Shown here piece after piece: positions 26,816 to 36,267 of a stretch of 50,858 nucleotides of DNA (its first letter is position 1; each line of letters opens with the position of its first letter). Where the stretch lies: contig PBNZ01000012.1 of assembly GCA_002723275.1 (NCBI GenBank), positions 1 through 50,858 of the forward strand, in the 5' to 3' direction. Source of the stretch: Planctomycetaceae bacterium. GTDB taxonomy: Bacteria > Planctomycetota > Planctomycetia > Pirellulales > Pirellulaceae. The notes under the pieces are model-generated. The model worked only from the letters and a program-made list of their open reading frames with translations. It ran no database searches and was not told where the DNA came from. The translations under genes were made by a program, and so were the position numbers.

Positions 26816-28138
26816 ATGCTCGAAATTGGTAGTTTTCGAAGTCGCGCTTGTCAGGGAGTTACGCGTCGCAGCTTCGTTCAGGCAGCGGCTACGGTCCCCT
26901 GGGCCTTAAATACGCTCGCAGGCCGTGCAACGGCTGCCAGTGGCCAACGTGCCAAGTCGGTGATGATGATTTGGCTTTGGGGTGGCCCGAGTCACATTGA
27001 CACATTCGATCCCAAGCCGGAAGCAGACAGTCATGTCCGTTCGCCATTTCAGTCGATTGGCACACGGACCACGGGCGAGCATTTTACAGAACTGCTGCCA
27101 CGGCTGGCCAATCGCAGTCATCATTTAACCGTGTTGCGATCCTGCCGATTTTCAGGCAATCACGACATGCTCTGTCTCACGGGCAGTCGTTCTCGCGGTG
27201 CCAATCGAGATCCGAATTTTGGTTCGATTGTCGCTCAAAAGCATCACGACTCGAGCCTACCACCTTTTGTATCGATTGCTCCTCAGACGACACTGTCACA
27301 TGGTTTTCAATGTATTTCTTCGCCGGGTTTTGATGCAGGTCGATTGGGTGCGGCTTACAACCCGTTCATCGTTCGTTGTTCCTCCGAATCGGAAGTTCAG
27401 ATCCCAAGCTTGAAGCTTTTGGACGGTTTGACTCCACATCGTCTTTCCGATCGCAGACTCCTGTTGAACCAGTTGGATCTGCTCCAGCGTCATTTAGACA
27501 GTGACGCGATCAACGCGTTGGACAAACATCATCACAATGCCTATTCCTTGCTTACTTCGAGTGACGCTTTTCGGGCGTTCGATTTGCGGCAAGAGTCGCC
27601 ACGGACTCATGCGGCCTACGGCAAAACCACTTTTGGACAAAGCATGTTGCTTGGCAGACGGCTCGTCGAAGCGGGGGTCCCCTATGTGCAGGTCAACTGG
27701 AGTCTGGGCGTGGATGGTCTCGAAGAGGGTCCGCTCATGGGCTGGGACACACACCGCAATGGATTCGGCCAATTAATGAACTATCATTGTCCGGTTTTCG
27801 ACCGAGCTTTTTCAGCGTTACTAGATGATCTTCACGAACGCGGCTTGCTCGATCAGACCCTGGTGGTCGCGACGGGAGAAATGGGGCGAACACCGGAGAT
27901 CAACAAGATAGGCGGACGGGATCACTGGGCAACTTGCTCCACCCTGTGGGCAGGAGGTGGTACGACCGGCGGCCGTGTGATTGGCAAAACAGATCGAAAC
28001 GGCGGCGAACCGGTATCGTCCCCGGTTTCTCCTCTGATGGTTGGTACGACGATCGCAGAAGCGATGGGAATTGACTCACAGGCGCGCGCGGAACTGGGAG
28101 TTTTGCGTGGGGGTACGGTTATCGAAGGAATGCTTTAA
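26816..28138 (+). CDS. DUF1501 family protein 1 (sulfatase-fold, Tat-exported)
   Basis: A 440-aa protein of the DUF1501 family, which is abundant in planctomycetes, has an alkaline-phosphatase/sulfatase-like fold and has no established reaction. The N-terminus has a twin-arginine signal (TRRSFVQAAATVPWALN). The characteristic MIWLWGGPSHIDTFDPKP motif and the C-terminal TGEMGRTPEINKIGGRDHW motif are present, and their His and Asp residues fit a metal site. ATG 26816 is preferred over TTG 26810 because AAAGGAA (26802-26808) is correctly spaced only for the ATG. Unlike the pair at 43993-47933 there is no PSCyt1/DUF1549 partner upstream. The next gene starts 11 nt after its stop, so they are probably co-transcribed. 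Confidence 0.9.
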   Translation: MLEIGSFRSRACQGVTRRSFVQAAATVPWALNTLAGRATAASGQRAKSVMMIWLWGGPSHIDTFDPKPEADSHVRSPFQSIGTRTTGEHFTELLPRLANRSHHLTVLRSCRFSGNHDMLCLTGSRSRGANRDPNFGSIVAQKHHDSSLPPFVSIAPQTTLSHGFQCISSPGFDAGRLGAAYNPFIVRCSSESEVQIPSLKLLDGLTPHRLSDRRLLLNQLDLLQRHLDSDAINALDKHHHNAYSLLTSSDAFRAFDLRQESPRTHAAYGKTTFGQSMLLGRRLVEAGVPYVQVNWSLGVDGLEEGPLMGWDTHRNGFGQLMNYHCPVFDRAFSALLDDLHERGLLDQTLVVATGEMGRTPEINKIGGRDHWATCSTLWAGGGTTGGRVIGKTDRNGGEPVSSPVSPLMVGTTIAEAMGIDSQARAELGVLRGGTVIEGML

Positions 28139-28149
28139 GGATCTACCAC

Positions 28150-29064
28150 GTGCGATTCTGCCAACCGATTTGTCCTGGTCTGCTGCTCATTCTTGCGTTG
28201 CTCGTCGGAGTCGAGGCAGCATGGAGTCAGGAACAGCAATTGACCGAAGACGGACGGCTTAAACGCGACGCCGCCTACTGCGCCCATTCGCGCTGCATTG
28301 TCTTCACCCAGGAAGATCATCGCACGGGCAAAATGCGGTTGATGAAGCTGAACTTGGAGGACTTGTCAGTCTCGCCGTTCGAGGCAGAAAGTGACGAGAG
28401 TCGCCGTGAATTCTCGGTATCAGCCGACGGAAATGTCTATTGTTTCAATGTTGTGCGAGGACTCAGTTCAAGCATTCGGGTCTTCGACCGCAAGGCTTCC
28501 CAACAGGCGACCTTACCGAAAATGGACAAAGATCCGTGGTCGAATTGGCCAGCCATATCGCCCGACGGAAAAACGGTCGTTTGGGTTGAGGGAGCCCGCG
28601 TGATGTACGCCTATAACTTTGCCGAAAACAAAGGTCGGGAAAGTGTTCGTCGGTTTACCGCTCCAGGTGATGACTACAGTGACTATATGCCGTCATTCTT
28701 CCCCAGCGGCAAGCAATTGGCTTTTGCTTCAAACCGAGATCACGATTTCGAAATCTATCTGATGAATTCGGATGGTACAGGCCAACAACGGCTCACCGAG
28801 AGTCGTGGAATCGACATGCACCCCGCAGTATCGCCCGACGGAAAACGAGTGGCCTTTACTTCCAATCGGGACGGCAATTATGAGATCTATGTGATCGACC
28901 TTGCCACGCGAAAGTCCCAACGAGTGACTCAGAACGAAGAAGTCGACAATTTCGCCTGTTGGCTACCGACGCGGCCCAATGAGCTGGTCTATGTCGGACA
29001 ACGGGATGGCAAAACCGATCTCTATCGCATTTCATTAGGCAGTCTATCTCTTGCCGCCGAATAA
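28150..29064 (+). CDS. TolB-like PD40 beta-propeller, exported
   Basis: A 304-aa protein with a hydrophobic N-terminal signal (about residues 1-26, ending near AAWSQ) and a six-bladed TolB/WD40-like propeller. Repeated blade motifs are visible: ISPDGKTVVWV, FPSGKQLAFASNRDHDFEIYLM and SPDGKRVAFTSNRDGNYEIYVI. Such propellers act as protein-binding platforms; no catalytic domain is attached, unlike the S9 peptidase. The start is GTG 28150, with AAGG (28137-28140) overlapping the stop of the DUF1501 gene, which points to translational coupling. Its specific role is unknown; the operon suggests it works with the DUF1501 protein. Confidence 0.82.
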   Translation: MRFCQPICPGLLLILALLVGVEAAWSQEQQLTEDGRLKRDAAYCAHSRCIVFTQEDHRTGKMRLMKLNLEDLSVSPFEAESDESRREFSVSADGNVYCFNVVRGLSSSIRVFDRKASQQATLPKMDKDPWSNWPAISPDGKTVVWVEGARVMYAYNFAENKGRESVRRFTAPGDDYSDYMPSFFPSGKQLAFASNRDHDFEIYLMNSDGTGQQRLTESRGIDMHPAVSPDGKRVAFTSNRDGNYEIYVIDLATRKSQRVTQNEEVDNFACWLPTRPNELVYVGQRDGKTDLYRISLGSLSLAAE

Positions 29065-29277
29065 GCTTTCAAAATAGCGATTACCGCTTCAGGATACCGA
29101 CCTTAGAATCGATCATTGGGAATGAGGATCGGTAACTCGACGGGCAGATCATTCTTCATCCAGGGCGAGCATATCTTCATACACAGTTAAATTTGGAAAC
29201 GAAACGGCTAGTCTCAAAGTGTAGTCGCATAATTGATTAAGCGACGTCCGAACCTCTCCCTGAAGCTACTGATACAA

Positions 29278-30114
29278 TTAACGAACTCGCCGCGGAATCG
29301 GCTGTGGAACCGCCGAAATCAAAGCTTGTGAATACGGGTGACTCGGGGTTTTGTAAACGCTGTCAGAATCTCCCATCTCGACAATCTTGCCAAGATACAT
29401 CACTGCAATCCGATCACTAATGTGGTGCACGACCGACAAATCATGAGCCACAAACAGATAGGTCAACGAGAATTCATCTTGTAGATCTTGCAACAGGTTT
29501 AGGACCTGAGCTTGCACGGAAACGTCCAAGGCAGAGACAGCTTCGTCGGCAACAATCAGCTTTGGCTGGACTGCAAGAGCACGCGCAATACCAACACGCT
29601 GGCGCTGTCCTCCGGAAAACTCGTGTGGATATCGCCCGGCGTGTTCTGGTTGCAATCCCACACGCTCCAGAAAATAAGCCACACGCTCGCGTCTCTCGCT
29701 GGCCGTTTTCCCCGAGTGCAAACGGAGCGGTCCATCAATGATATTGCCAACTGTCATCCTTGGATTTAGCGAAGAAAAGGGATCCTGAAAAATAATTTGG
29801 ATCTGAGCTCGCAAACTTCGCATCTGCGATCGATCAAGTTCCAAGACATTGACTGGACCATCATCTGTATGAAAGAGGATTTCGCCTTCTTGAGCGACAC
29901 CGGGGGTCATAGCACGATGAATGTTGACGATCGACTTAGCGACGGTCGTCTTACCACAGCCACTTTCACCGACCAAACCCAAGGTTTCTCCAACGTTAAT
30001 CGTGAAGGAGACATCATCCACGGCACAAACTTCATTCACTTTGTGACGCAAGACACCTCCCCAGATTGGGTATTTGATACTGAGATTCTTCACTTCGAGT
30101 AAGGGCTTTGTCAT
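29278..30114 (-). CDS. Peptide ABC transporter ATP-binding protein (OppF/DppF-like)
   Basis: A 278-aa ATPase, last gene of a five-gene - strand peptide-uptake operon. Walker A is GESGCGKTT, the ABC signature is [14 protein letters not shown], Walker B is [13 protein letters not shown], and the H-loop is in [12 protein letters not shown] 30114 is chosen because it overlaps the preceding stop as ATGA and fits the normal family N-terminus ([13 protein letters not shown]); the frame extends nine codons further upstream. The C-terminus is short (PQPIPRRVR) and lacks the usual oligo_HPY extension, so it is a compact version. Confidence 0.92.
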   Translation of the reverse strand: MTKPLLEVKNLSIKYPIWGGVLRHKVNEVCAVDDVSFTINVGETLGLVGESGCGKTTVAKSIVNIHRAMTPGVAQEGEILFHTDDGPVNVLELDRSQMRSLRAQIQIIFQDPFSSLNPRMTVGNIIDGPLRLHSGKTASERRERVAYFLERVGLQPEHAGRYPHEFSGGQRQRVGIARALAVQPKLIVADEAVSALDVSVQAQVLNLLQDLQDEFSLTYLFVAHDLSVVHHISDRIAVMYLGKIVEMGDSDSVYKTPSHPYSQALISAVPQPIPRRVR

Positions 30115-31130
30115 TTCACGGCGTCCTCCAAAAGATGACATCGCACTAAATGACCTTCACCCACATCATACAAAGGCGGCTCTGTATTTTCGCAACCGAT
30201 CACTGCGTCCTCACAACGCGTGCAAAACTTGCAACCGCTGGGAAGATCCATAATCGACGGTACGTTACCAGGAATCGCGCGTAATCGATCCTCGCCGGGC
30301 CGTTGATGCGAGGGCAAGGAATCGAGCAAACCTCTCGTATACGGATGTTGAGGGTCCTCAAAAATTTGCTCAACGGACCCCATCTCTTGGAGCTTCCCAC
30401 CATACATAACGATCACGCGATCGCAGGTTTCCGCAACCACACCGAGATCGTGAGTAATCAGCATGATCGAGCCACGTTCGTGTTCCGCTTTCAGTTCCAG
30501 CATCAGATCCAGAATCTGAGCTTGGGTCGTGACATCAAGAGCTGTCGTTGGTTCATCGGCAATTAGCAATTGCGGATTACAGACGAGCGCCATAGCAAGC
30601 ATCACCCGTTGCCGCATCCCTCCGGAAAACTGGTGAGGGTAGTCCTTCAAACGTCGATCGGCATCTAGAATGCCAACTTTATCCAAGATTTCGATGGCCA
30701 AATTACGGGCCTCTTTGCGAGACACCTTCTGATGGGTGCGGACAGCTTCCATGACTTGCATCCCGACCGTGAAAACGGGGTTCAAGGCAGTCATCGGTTC
30801 CTGAAAGATCATCCCGATCTCATTGCCTCGTACCCGCCGCATCTCGTCATAAGTCAAATCGATCAGGTTTTGTTCATTGAACCAAATCTCCCCGCCAGCA
30901 ATGAATCCAGGAGGGTCTGGAATCAATCGCATAATCGATAATGACGTAACGCTCTTACCAGATCCTGATTCACCCACGATCCCAATAACTTCATCAGGAT
31001 AAACATCGAACGAAACGCCATCGACGGCCTTCGCAATGCCACCTTCCACACGAAAGTAGGTCCTCAGATCGCGAACCTCAAGCAGAGGCTTTTGCTTCGA
31101 AAGATCATTTTGAGTGCGATTCGCGTTCAT
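30111..31130 (-). CDS. Peptide ABC transporter ATP-binding protein (OppD/DppD-like)
   Basis: A 339-aa ATPase that powers peptide uptake with its partner encoded just downstream. Walker A GESGSGKS, signature [15 protein letters not shown], Walker [14 protein letters not shown] and H-loop ITHDLGVV are intact. The C-terminal oligo_HPY region has the typical cysteine cluster CKFCTRC...GC, which in some homologues holds an iron-sulfur cluster. Its start overlaps the upstream permease stop by 4 nt (ATGA) and its own stop overlaps the next start the same way, so the genes are translationally coupled. In Yej systems the two ATPase halves are fused as YejF; here they are separate. Confidence 0.94.
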   Translation of the reverse strand: MNANRTQNDLSKQKPLLEVRDLRTYFRVEGGIAKAVDGVSFDVYPDEVIGIVGESGSGKSVTSLSIMRLIPDPPGFIAGGEIWFNEQNLIDLTYDEMRRVRGNEIGMIFQEPMTALNPVFTVGMQVMEAVRTHQKVSRKEARNLAIEILDKVGILDADRRLKDYPHQFSGGMRQRVMLAMALVCNPQLLIADEPTTALDVTTQAQILDLMLELKAEHERGSIMLITHDLGVVAETCDRVIVMYGGKLQEMGSVEQIFEDPQHPYTRGLLDSLPSHQRPGEDRLRAIPGNVPSIMDLPSGCKFCTRCEDAVIGCENTEPPLYDVGEGHLVRCHLLEDAVK

Positions 31131-32230
31131 CGTAATCTGCTAAAAACTTTAGGATCGAATGCTTCGCGAATCGCTTCACCGATGAAGACGACCAATTGCA
31201 ATGTTAAGAAGAGTGCTCCAAGTGGAAAAACGACCATATGCCAAGCCTGCATGCCACCATCTTTCGCTTGCCGTAACAACTCACCCCAACTAGGCGTTGG
31301 CACTGGCAAACCAAAGCCGAGAAAATCGAGTGATACCAAAGCGCTGATCATGCCTACGAGGGCAAAAGGCGCGAATGCGATGATCGGTGTCAATGCATTT
31401 GGGAGAATATGCCTGAAGATAATTGCCAAATTACCCTCGCCGATCGCAATAGCAGCGGCAACGTAATCCTTATTTTTCTCTCGATAGAATTCCCCGCGAA
31501 TGTAGTAGGCGATCCCCAACCAACCAAAGGAGGCAAGAATGGTTACCAACAGCACAAAACTGGGCTGAAAAATCGAAGCCAGGATGATTACCGTGTAGAG
31601 AAACGGAACGGCACCCCAGATCTCCACAAAACGCAAACCGAGAATATCCAGCCAGCTCCCGTAGTATCCCAAAAACGCACCCACGGTTGTTCCAAAGGTA
31701 TAGGCTACCACCGTGACGAGTAGAGCAAAGGAAATGGAAACGCGGTAGCCATAAGCCAATCGCACCAAGACATCGCGTCCTGATGCGTCTGTTCCCATCA
31801 AATGCGATAAAGAGGGTGGATAAGGAGGAGTGCCCTCCCTCTCAAGAAATTGTTCGGTAGGACCGTACGGTACCGGCGGCATCAACAACCAATTGCCCTG
31901 ATCTTGTTCCGCGTATTGCTTCTTGAGTTCTCGATAATTTGCCTCCCCGTAAACGGGCTCGCCATTGACCTCCTGCTGACCAAGCTCCGATGCCAGGTAC
32001 ACCTTACTACGGCCCAGCCCGAAGGTATCGTACGTGTAAGACGCGAAGGCTGGAAAATAATAGTGCCCATCATATTTCAAAACGATGGGCCGATACCCCA
32101 TGATGAATGGCAAAAAAAAGGAGAGCAAATAGGCAACGAAAAGCAAAAGGAAGCTATAGTAGCCCCGTTTTAGGCGACGGAACTTCCGCAGCCGCAATTG
32201 AAAAAGTGAAACTGACTTGTTACGCACCAT
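31127..32230 (-). CDS. Peptide ABC transporter permease (YejE/OppC-like)
   Basis: A 367-aa inner-membrane permease. A basic N-terminus with one transmembrane helix is followed by a long periplasmic insertion (YRELKKQYAEQDQGNWL region), then LMGTDASGRDVLVRLAYG, the standard DppC/OppC motif, and five more helices with the EAA loop region (IAIGEGNLAIIFRHILPN). ATG 32230 is preferred because GAGGAA lies about 10 nt upstream; TTG 32248, which overlaps the previous stop as TTGA, is an alternative. The long periplasmic segment and the C-terminal [12 protein letters not shown] resemble YejE more than OppC. Confidence 0.9.
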   Translation of the reverse strand: MVRNKSVSLFQLRLRKFRRLKRGYYSFLLLFVAYLLSFFLPFIMGYRPIVLKYDGHYYFPAFASYTYDTFGLGRSKVYLASELGQQEVNGEPVYGEANYRELKKQYAEQDQGNWLLMPPVPYGPTEQFLEREGTPPYPPSLSHLMGTDASGRDVLVRLAYGYRVSISFALLVTVVAYTFGTTVGAFLGYYGSWLDILGLRFVEIWGAVPFLYTVIILASIFQPSFVLLVTILASFGWLGIAYYIRGEFYREKNKDYVAAAIAIGEGNLAIIFRHILPNALTPIIAFAPFALVGMISALVSLDFLGFGLPVPTPSWGELLRQAKDGGMQAWHMVVFPLGALFLTLQLVVFIGEAIREAFDPKVFSRLR

Positions 32231-32244
32231 CGGAACCACTTTCC

Positions 32245-33351
32245 TCAATCAAATCGAATTCGCGGATCAATCAGTGCGTAGAGCACATCGGAGAAGATGT
32301 TTCCGAAAAGTGTAAGCATCGTATTGATAACGAGGATACCCATGACAACGGCGTAATCGCGTTGCACAATGGCATTAAATCCGAGATAGCCGAGTCCATC
32401 GATGTTGAATACGAACTCAATCAAATAGGATCCCGCCATAATTAAGGAAAGAGCGTGTCCCAAGCCAGTCGCCAAAGGTATTAAAGAATTGCGGAGCGTA
32501 TGCATGAAGATGACGCGTCGCTCACTAAGACCTTTGGCAAACCCCGTGCGCACGTAGTCCTGGCCCAGATTTTCCATGAGGGCATTTTTCATCAGCACGG
32601 TAAGCGTGGCGAAACCGCTAAGCATGTAGCAAAATACGGGCAGTATCATGTGGTAGACGATATCCACAAACTTGGATATCGGTGTAAGTCGCTCCCACTG
32701 AAAGGTGCCAAATTCATCGCTCACGCCCTCTACCTCTTCCGACGATTGCACCATTTTCGGCAACTCATCAAAGCTCGAACTGCGGATTCCTCCCAATGGC
32801 ATCACATCGACAAATCGTCCACTTGCCAGAAACAGCAATAGTAAGACTCCCATCGCCCAACCCGGAATCGAATAACCAATAAAGACAATTGCGGAACTGA
32901 CGAAATCGAACGGAGTCCCGTGCTTCAGTGCCTTGTAGATTCCGAGAGGAATACACACCAGATACGACAGGATAAAACCAGTCAGCCCAAAAGTCAGACT
33001 AATGGGGAAACGTGACGTGATCATTTCCCAAACCGGCTCCTTATAGAAAAAAGACCTCCCTAAATCGAGCTGAAAAACATTCTTGAGCCAGATGGTATAG
33101 GCGACGTACGCCGGTTTATCGAGATTGAAGGTTTTCTTGAGTTCATTCAAAGCCGTCTTTGGAATCATTGTCGTCGAATCAACGATACTCGTACTGCTCC
33201 CGCCTTGCGCTGCCGAGGCTTGTCGCAACTCCATGATTCGACGTTCCAGAGGTCCCCCCGGTACGATGCGCGTGACCATAAATACGATCAGTGTGACACC
33301 GATAAAAGTGGGAATCGTCAACAGGATCCGGCGGATAAAATACGCTGCCAT
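32245..33351 (-). CDS. Peptide ABC transporter permease (YejB/OppB-like)
   Basis: A 368-aa inner-membrane permease. It starts MAAYFIRRILLTIPTFIGVTL, the standard OppB/DppB first helix. MVTRIVPGGPLERRI resembles YejB. A long periplasmic loop (about residues 185-225) precedes the transport helices, and FAKGLSERRVIFMHTLRNS is the EAA coupling loop that contacts the ATPases. The C-terminus LIDPRIRFD is family-typical. It starts 14 nt after the solute-binding protein stop. YejABEF in enterobacteria imports microcin C and peptides; whether this one does is unknown. Confidence 0.93.
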   Translation of the reverse strand: MAAYFIRRILLTIPTFIGVTLIVFMVTRIVPGGPLERRIMELRQASAAQGGSSTSIVDSTTMIPKTALNELKKTFNLDKPAYVAYTIWLKNVFQLDLGRSFFYKEPVWEMITSRFPISLTFGLTGFILSYLVCIPLGIYKALKHGTPFDFVSSAIVFIGYSIPGWAMGVLLLLFLASGRFVDVMPLGGIRSSSFDELPKMVQSSEEVEGVSDEFGTFQWERLTPISKFVDIVYHMILPVFCYMLSGFATLTVLMKNALMENLGQDYVRTGFAKGLSERRVIFMHTLRNSLIPLATGLGHALSLIMAGSYLIEFVFNIDGLGYLGFNAIVQRDYAVVMGILVINTMLTLFGNIFSDVLYALIDPRIRFD

Positions 33352-33365
33352 TTCGTCAACAAAGC

Positions 33366-35315
33366 TTAGTTAGCGGCTTGATCAATGACGTTTTCGTCTT
33401 CCCAAGGTCGAATTTGCAATTCGGGAATCGGCCCCATGGCCGTTCTTGATTTCTGCGACTCCTTCAGAGCTGCGACCTTTTCCGGATCGTACCACCAGAA
33501 GGCGAAAGCCGATTCGTACTCGCCATATCGAGGCAATCCGTAGGACGGCATTCCGAACTTATTCCAGTAGAGGATTCGCTCGCACGGATTATACCATTCC
33601 AATGCGTAGGGGACTTGGGCATAGATAATGCCATCGAGTTCGCGAAGCATTTTCGTTCGTTCCGCCATTTCGAATTCAGCATCATACTTGGCGATGATCT
33701 CGTCGGCCTGAGGATCCTTGAAGCCCGTGATATTGTTGCTGCCATCCTGATCGGCCATCTGAGAGGACCAGTTCGAAATTGGATTCGGATAAAGGGATGC
33801 TCCCCAAGCCATACCGGCTGCCTGGAAGCTTCGCTCCATCATATTCTTCCAATGAGTCTCAGGAGTCACGCGATTCAGGTTAATCTCGACACCGACCTTT
33901 CGACACGACTCCTGCAAGCTGGTGAGATATTTTTCGAAGCCTTCACTACGATACATGATCGTAATTGTCAGCCGCTGATTATCCTTTTTAAGGATCCCGT
34001 CACTATCACGCTCGACCCAACCGGCGTCGGTCAACAATTCAACAGCCTTTGTGGGGTTGTATTCGATCATCTTGTTGTTGGGGTTTTGAGCATCGCTACC
34101 GGGATAGTACGATTTCAACGCATCATACTGATCGTAGGCGAACTTCGTCAGCAATGTCTTTCGATCGTACAAGTGTGCAATGGCTTTCCTCACGCGATGG
34201 TCATCAAGAGGAGCCTGTCGCATGTTAAATGCGAGCCCTTGAAATCCTTTGGGAAATCGCGTGAAGATTTCAGTTCGAATCAGCTGACCATTTTTGTAGG
34301 CATCAAGCGGCTCAACATCTTCGACCCACCACTTGGCCGTGAAGACCGGATGAAAATCGACCTCTCCCTTGCACGCCTTTTCAAATTGCAATCGACGATC
34401 ACGAACGACAACCATACGAATCTTGTCAAAGTTATAGAGTCCCTGATTCGACTCATCATCCTTCGCCCAATAATTTTTGCGGCGAGTAATCGTGAGTGAT
34501 TCGTTTTTACGAATATCTTCAGGGAGTACTTCGTACGGACCTGTGGTCGCGGTAAAGGCAAAGTTGTACTTCTCCAAAAAATCTCCGCCGGTCATCCCTT
34601 GGATTTCATGAGCGGGCAATGGAGTGAGGCCGGCGATTGCCAGGAAGTTCCGCCAATTCTTCTCCTTGCATTTCACCTCAATCATGTATTTGGAAAGAGC
34701 CTTGGGTTCTTCCATGACATTGCAAATCACTTGCTTCATCATCGGATCAATCAACGTGTCATCGTTGATCAGTCGATAGGTCGCGATCCAGTCGTCGGCC
34801 ACAACGGGTTTGCCATCGGACCAGTGGGCACGTGGATCAATCCGGAAACGGAAGGTCATGTTGTCGTCGGAAACCTGCCAGTGAGATGCCAAACCTGGAA
34901 TGGTCTCCAAGGTCATCGGATGAACGCCACAGAGCGATTCATAGCAGAGATCACGAATCAGATAATTCAACCACGTATTGGATCCTGTTCCAAAACGCCG
35001 AAGGTTGTCTGGCCAGTTGGGAATCGAAGAACTGATCACGCCACCCTTCCTGGCACTAGGATCACCGATGGCGCCGGGACTGGCAGTTTCCCAACCTTCT
35101 CCGACAAATCTCGGCCCGCCTAATTCTGCTGGTATCGACGGATCCCCATCCGGAAACTCAACCACGACATTCGTCGAATCGGAGGAAGACGTTGCTGTCG
35201 AGCTCGCGTTATTGCTGGATGTCGGCGAACATCCCTGAGATAGAAACAGAGCTCCCAAAGCCAGAGGCATGGCAAGCCATCCGTTGAGGGACACGAAGGC
35301 ACGTTGATTTGTCAT
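33366..35315 (-). CDS. Peptide-binding lipoprotein, family 5 (YejA/OppA-like)
   Basis: A 649-aa extracellular solute-binding protein, first gene of the - strand transporter operon. The lipobox LFLSQGCS (Cys about residue 29) follows a signal helix, then a Ser/Thr/Asn-rich linker. The SBP_bac_5 domain follows: LCYESLCGVHP, LASHWQVSDDNMTFRFRIDP and ARWSDGKPV-like (AHWSDGKPV), then AFNMRQAPLDDHRVRKAIAHLYDR and the C-terminal ALEWYNPCERILYWNKFGMP, which is YejA-like. ATG 35315 is chosen over 35327 because GGAG sits 6 nt upstream of it. It should capture oligopeptides and hand them to the YejB/E-like permeases. Confidence 0.93.
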   Translation of the reverse strand: MTNQRAFVSLNGWLAMPLALGALFLSQGCSPTSSNNASSTATSSSDSTNVVVEFPDGDPSIPAELGGPRFVGEGWETASPGAIGDPSARKGGVISSSIPNWPDNLRRFGTGSNTWLNYLIRDLCYESLCGVHPMTLETIPGLASHWQVSDDNMTFRFRIDPRAHWSDGKPVVADDWIATYRLINDDTLIDPMMKQVICNVMEEPKALSKYMIEVKCKEKNWRNFLAIAGLTPLPAHEIQGMTGGDFLEKYNFAFTATTGPYEVLPEDIRKNESLTITRRKNYWAKDDESNQGLYNFDKIRMVVVRDRRLQFEKACKGEVDFHPVFTAKWWVEDVEPLDAYKNGQLIRTEIFTRFPKGFQGLAFNMRQAPLDDHRVRKAIAHLYDRKTLLTKFAYDQYDALKSYYPGSDAQNPNNKMIEYNPTKAVELLTDAGWVERDSDGILKKDNQRLTITIMYRSEGFEKYLTSLQESCRKVGVEINLNRVTPETHWKNMMERSFQAAGMAWGASLYPNPISNWSSQMADQDGSNNITGFKDPQADEIIAKYDAEFEMAERTKMLRELDGIIYAQVPYALEWYNPCERILYWNKFGMPSYGLPRYGEYESAFAFWWYDPEKVAALKESQKSRTAMGPIPELQIRPWEDENVIDQAAN

Positions 35316-35744
35316 TTTGAACTCCATAATGAGTCGGCGGTAAGCCGCTGGTTTGTTGGGAGTATACGGTTTCGTGCAGGTTCTATAAAGACAAACCCAA
35401 TCCAGTCAGTCGGCACGATACCGATTCGACAACGACCGCCCCTCCCAAGAAACCTACGAACGCCACCCCGATCGGGTTCCTCTGCAAGCATTGACTCGCA
35501 TCAAATCATGCAAAATCAGCGAATGTCGTTGAAACAACCGAGATTGAGCTTGCCGAAAGCTGTGTCAAGCAGCGTGAGGTGGACATTTGGCGGTGCCAGG
35601 CGGATCGGTCACCATGCCAGATCGGACACTTGGGTCGGCTGCGAAGGCCCGAGGGAGAATTGCAAGAAGGGACGGCAATGCGAGCTGAAAGAACAGTCGA
35701 AGACTAGAGAATCCTTAAACCGTCGCCCCCCGGTTCCGAGAATT
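35316..35744. other. Long non-coding stretch between the SBP and NiSOD genes
   Basis: About 430 nt with no convincing protein gene. An open frame at 35304-35792 (+) has arginine/proline-rich, low-plausibility content, no ribosome binding site and no recognisable domain. On the + strand the stretch ends at a strong terminator (35745-35776), so an untranslated transcript is possible. The promoter of the transporter operon should be just above 35330. Confidence 0.4.
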
Positions 35745-35776
35745 GCTGCCGCGCGTCAAGTGTCGCGGCAGCTTTT
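35745..35776 (+). terminator. Strong + strand terminator with no gene in front of it
   Basis: A perfect 9-bp GC-rich stem, GCTGCCGCG (35745-35753) with CGCGGCAGC (35764-35772), has a 10-nt loop and is followed by TTTTCGTTT. The T-rich side is on the + strand, but both neighbouring genes are on the - strand. It might still stop the NiSOD transcript on the - strand, though no T tract follows in that direction. Confidence 0.7.
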
Positions 35777-35805
35777 CGTTTCCAAAGCTTGAGAAGGGTT
35801 ACGAA

Positions 35806-36267
35806 TTAGCCCTCGATCTGGGGCTCTTTGCCTTCGTAAGCGCGATAGAAATCCAGAATCGCGGAACGCAGCGTTGCCGCAGTCGCCGGATCAACCGATT
35901 GCTTGCACTTCATAGCCGCAACCATAACCGCATGTGCCGCTGCCAATTTCTTCGCGTATCCTTCGGAACCCGGCTTCAGGCGTTGGGTCATGAAGTACTG
36001 AGCGATGATGTGTTGGGTATTGGTCGCGTGCTCTTCCTTCGTGACCACCCAACGAGTCAGCTGATTTTTGGATAGTGCATCCGACTTCGCAGCAAGTTCA
36101 TTAATGCTGACCATCGCTTTTTGGATCGTCTTCTGATCTTCCAGCATTTGTTCAAATCTGCGTTGATCGGCGTAGATCCCACAGGGGACTTCACAGTGAG
36201 CGAAAGCTTGCTGAGCATTCGAAGCAGCAACAACTAAAACAGCTGCGGTAATAATGATTCTTTTCAT
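35806..36267 (-). CDS. sodN: Nickel superoxide dismutase, with Sec signal peptide
   Basis: A 153-aa precursor of Ni-containing superoxide dismutase, which converts superoxide to hydrogen peroxide and oxygen. The mature N-terminal nickel hook is intact: H-C-E-V-P-C-G-I-Y (precursor residues 24-32), with His1, Cys2 and Cys6 as Ni ligands and Pro5, Gly7 and Tyr9 conserved. It is preceded by a 23-residue signal peptide ending A-F-A, so signal peptidase cleavage would itself expose His1. The rest (FEQMLEDQKTIQKAM, TRWVVTKEEHA, ending near LDFYRAYEGKEP) follows the four-helix family pattern. ATG 36267 with GGAG 9 nt upstream is preferred to the longer frame from 36297. No sodX-type maturation peptidase gene is adjacent. 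It should act outside the cytoplasm. Confidence 0.93.
   Translation of the reverse strand: MKRIIITAAVLVVAASNAQQAFAHCEVPCGIYADQRRFEQMLEDQKTIQKAMVSINELAAKSDALSKNQLTRWVVTKEEHATNTQHIIAQYFMTQRLKPGSEGYAKKLAAAHAVMVAAMKCKQSVDPATAATLRSAILDFYRAYEGKEPQIEG

Noticed and set aside
35570-35700. Cobalamin riboswitch, SRP RNA, tmRNA or RNase P RNA
   Set aside because: GC-rich paired segments exist, but none of the invariant boxes of these RNAs could be found by eye.
35304-35792. 162-codon + strand frame as a gene
   Set aside because: It starts inside the divergent transporter gene, has Arg/Pro-rich non-protein-like content, no ribosome binding site, and runs through the strong terminator.
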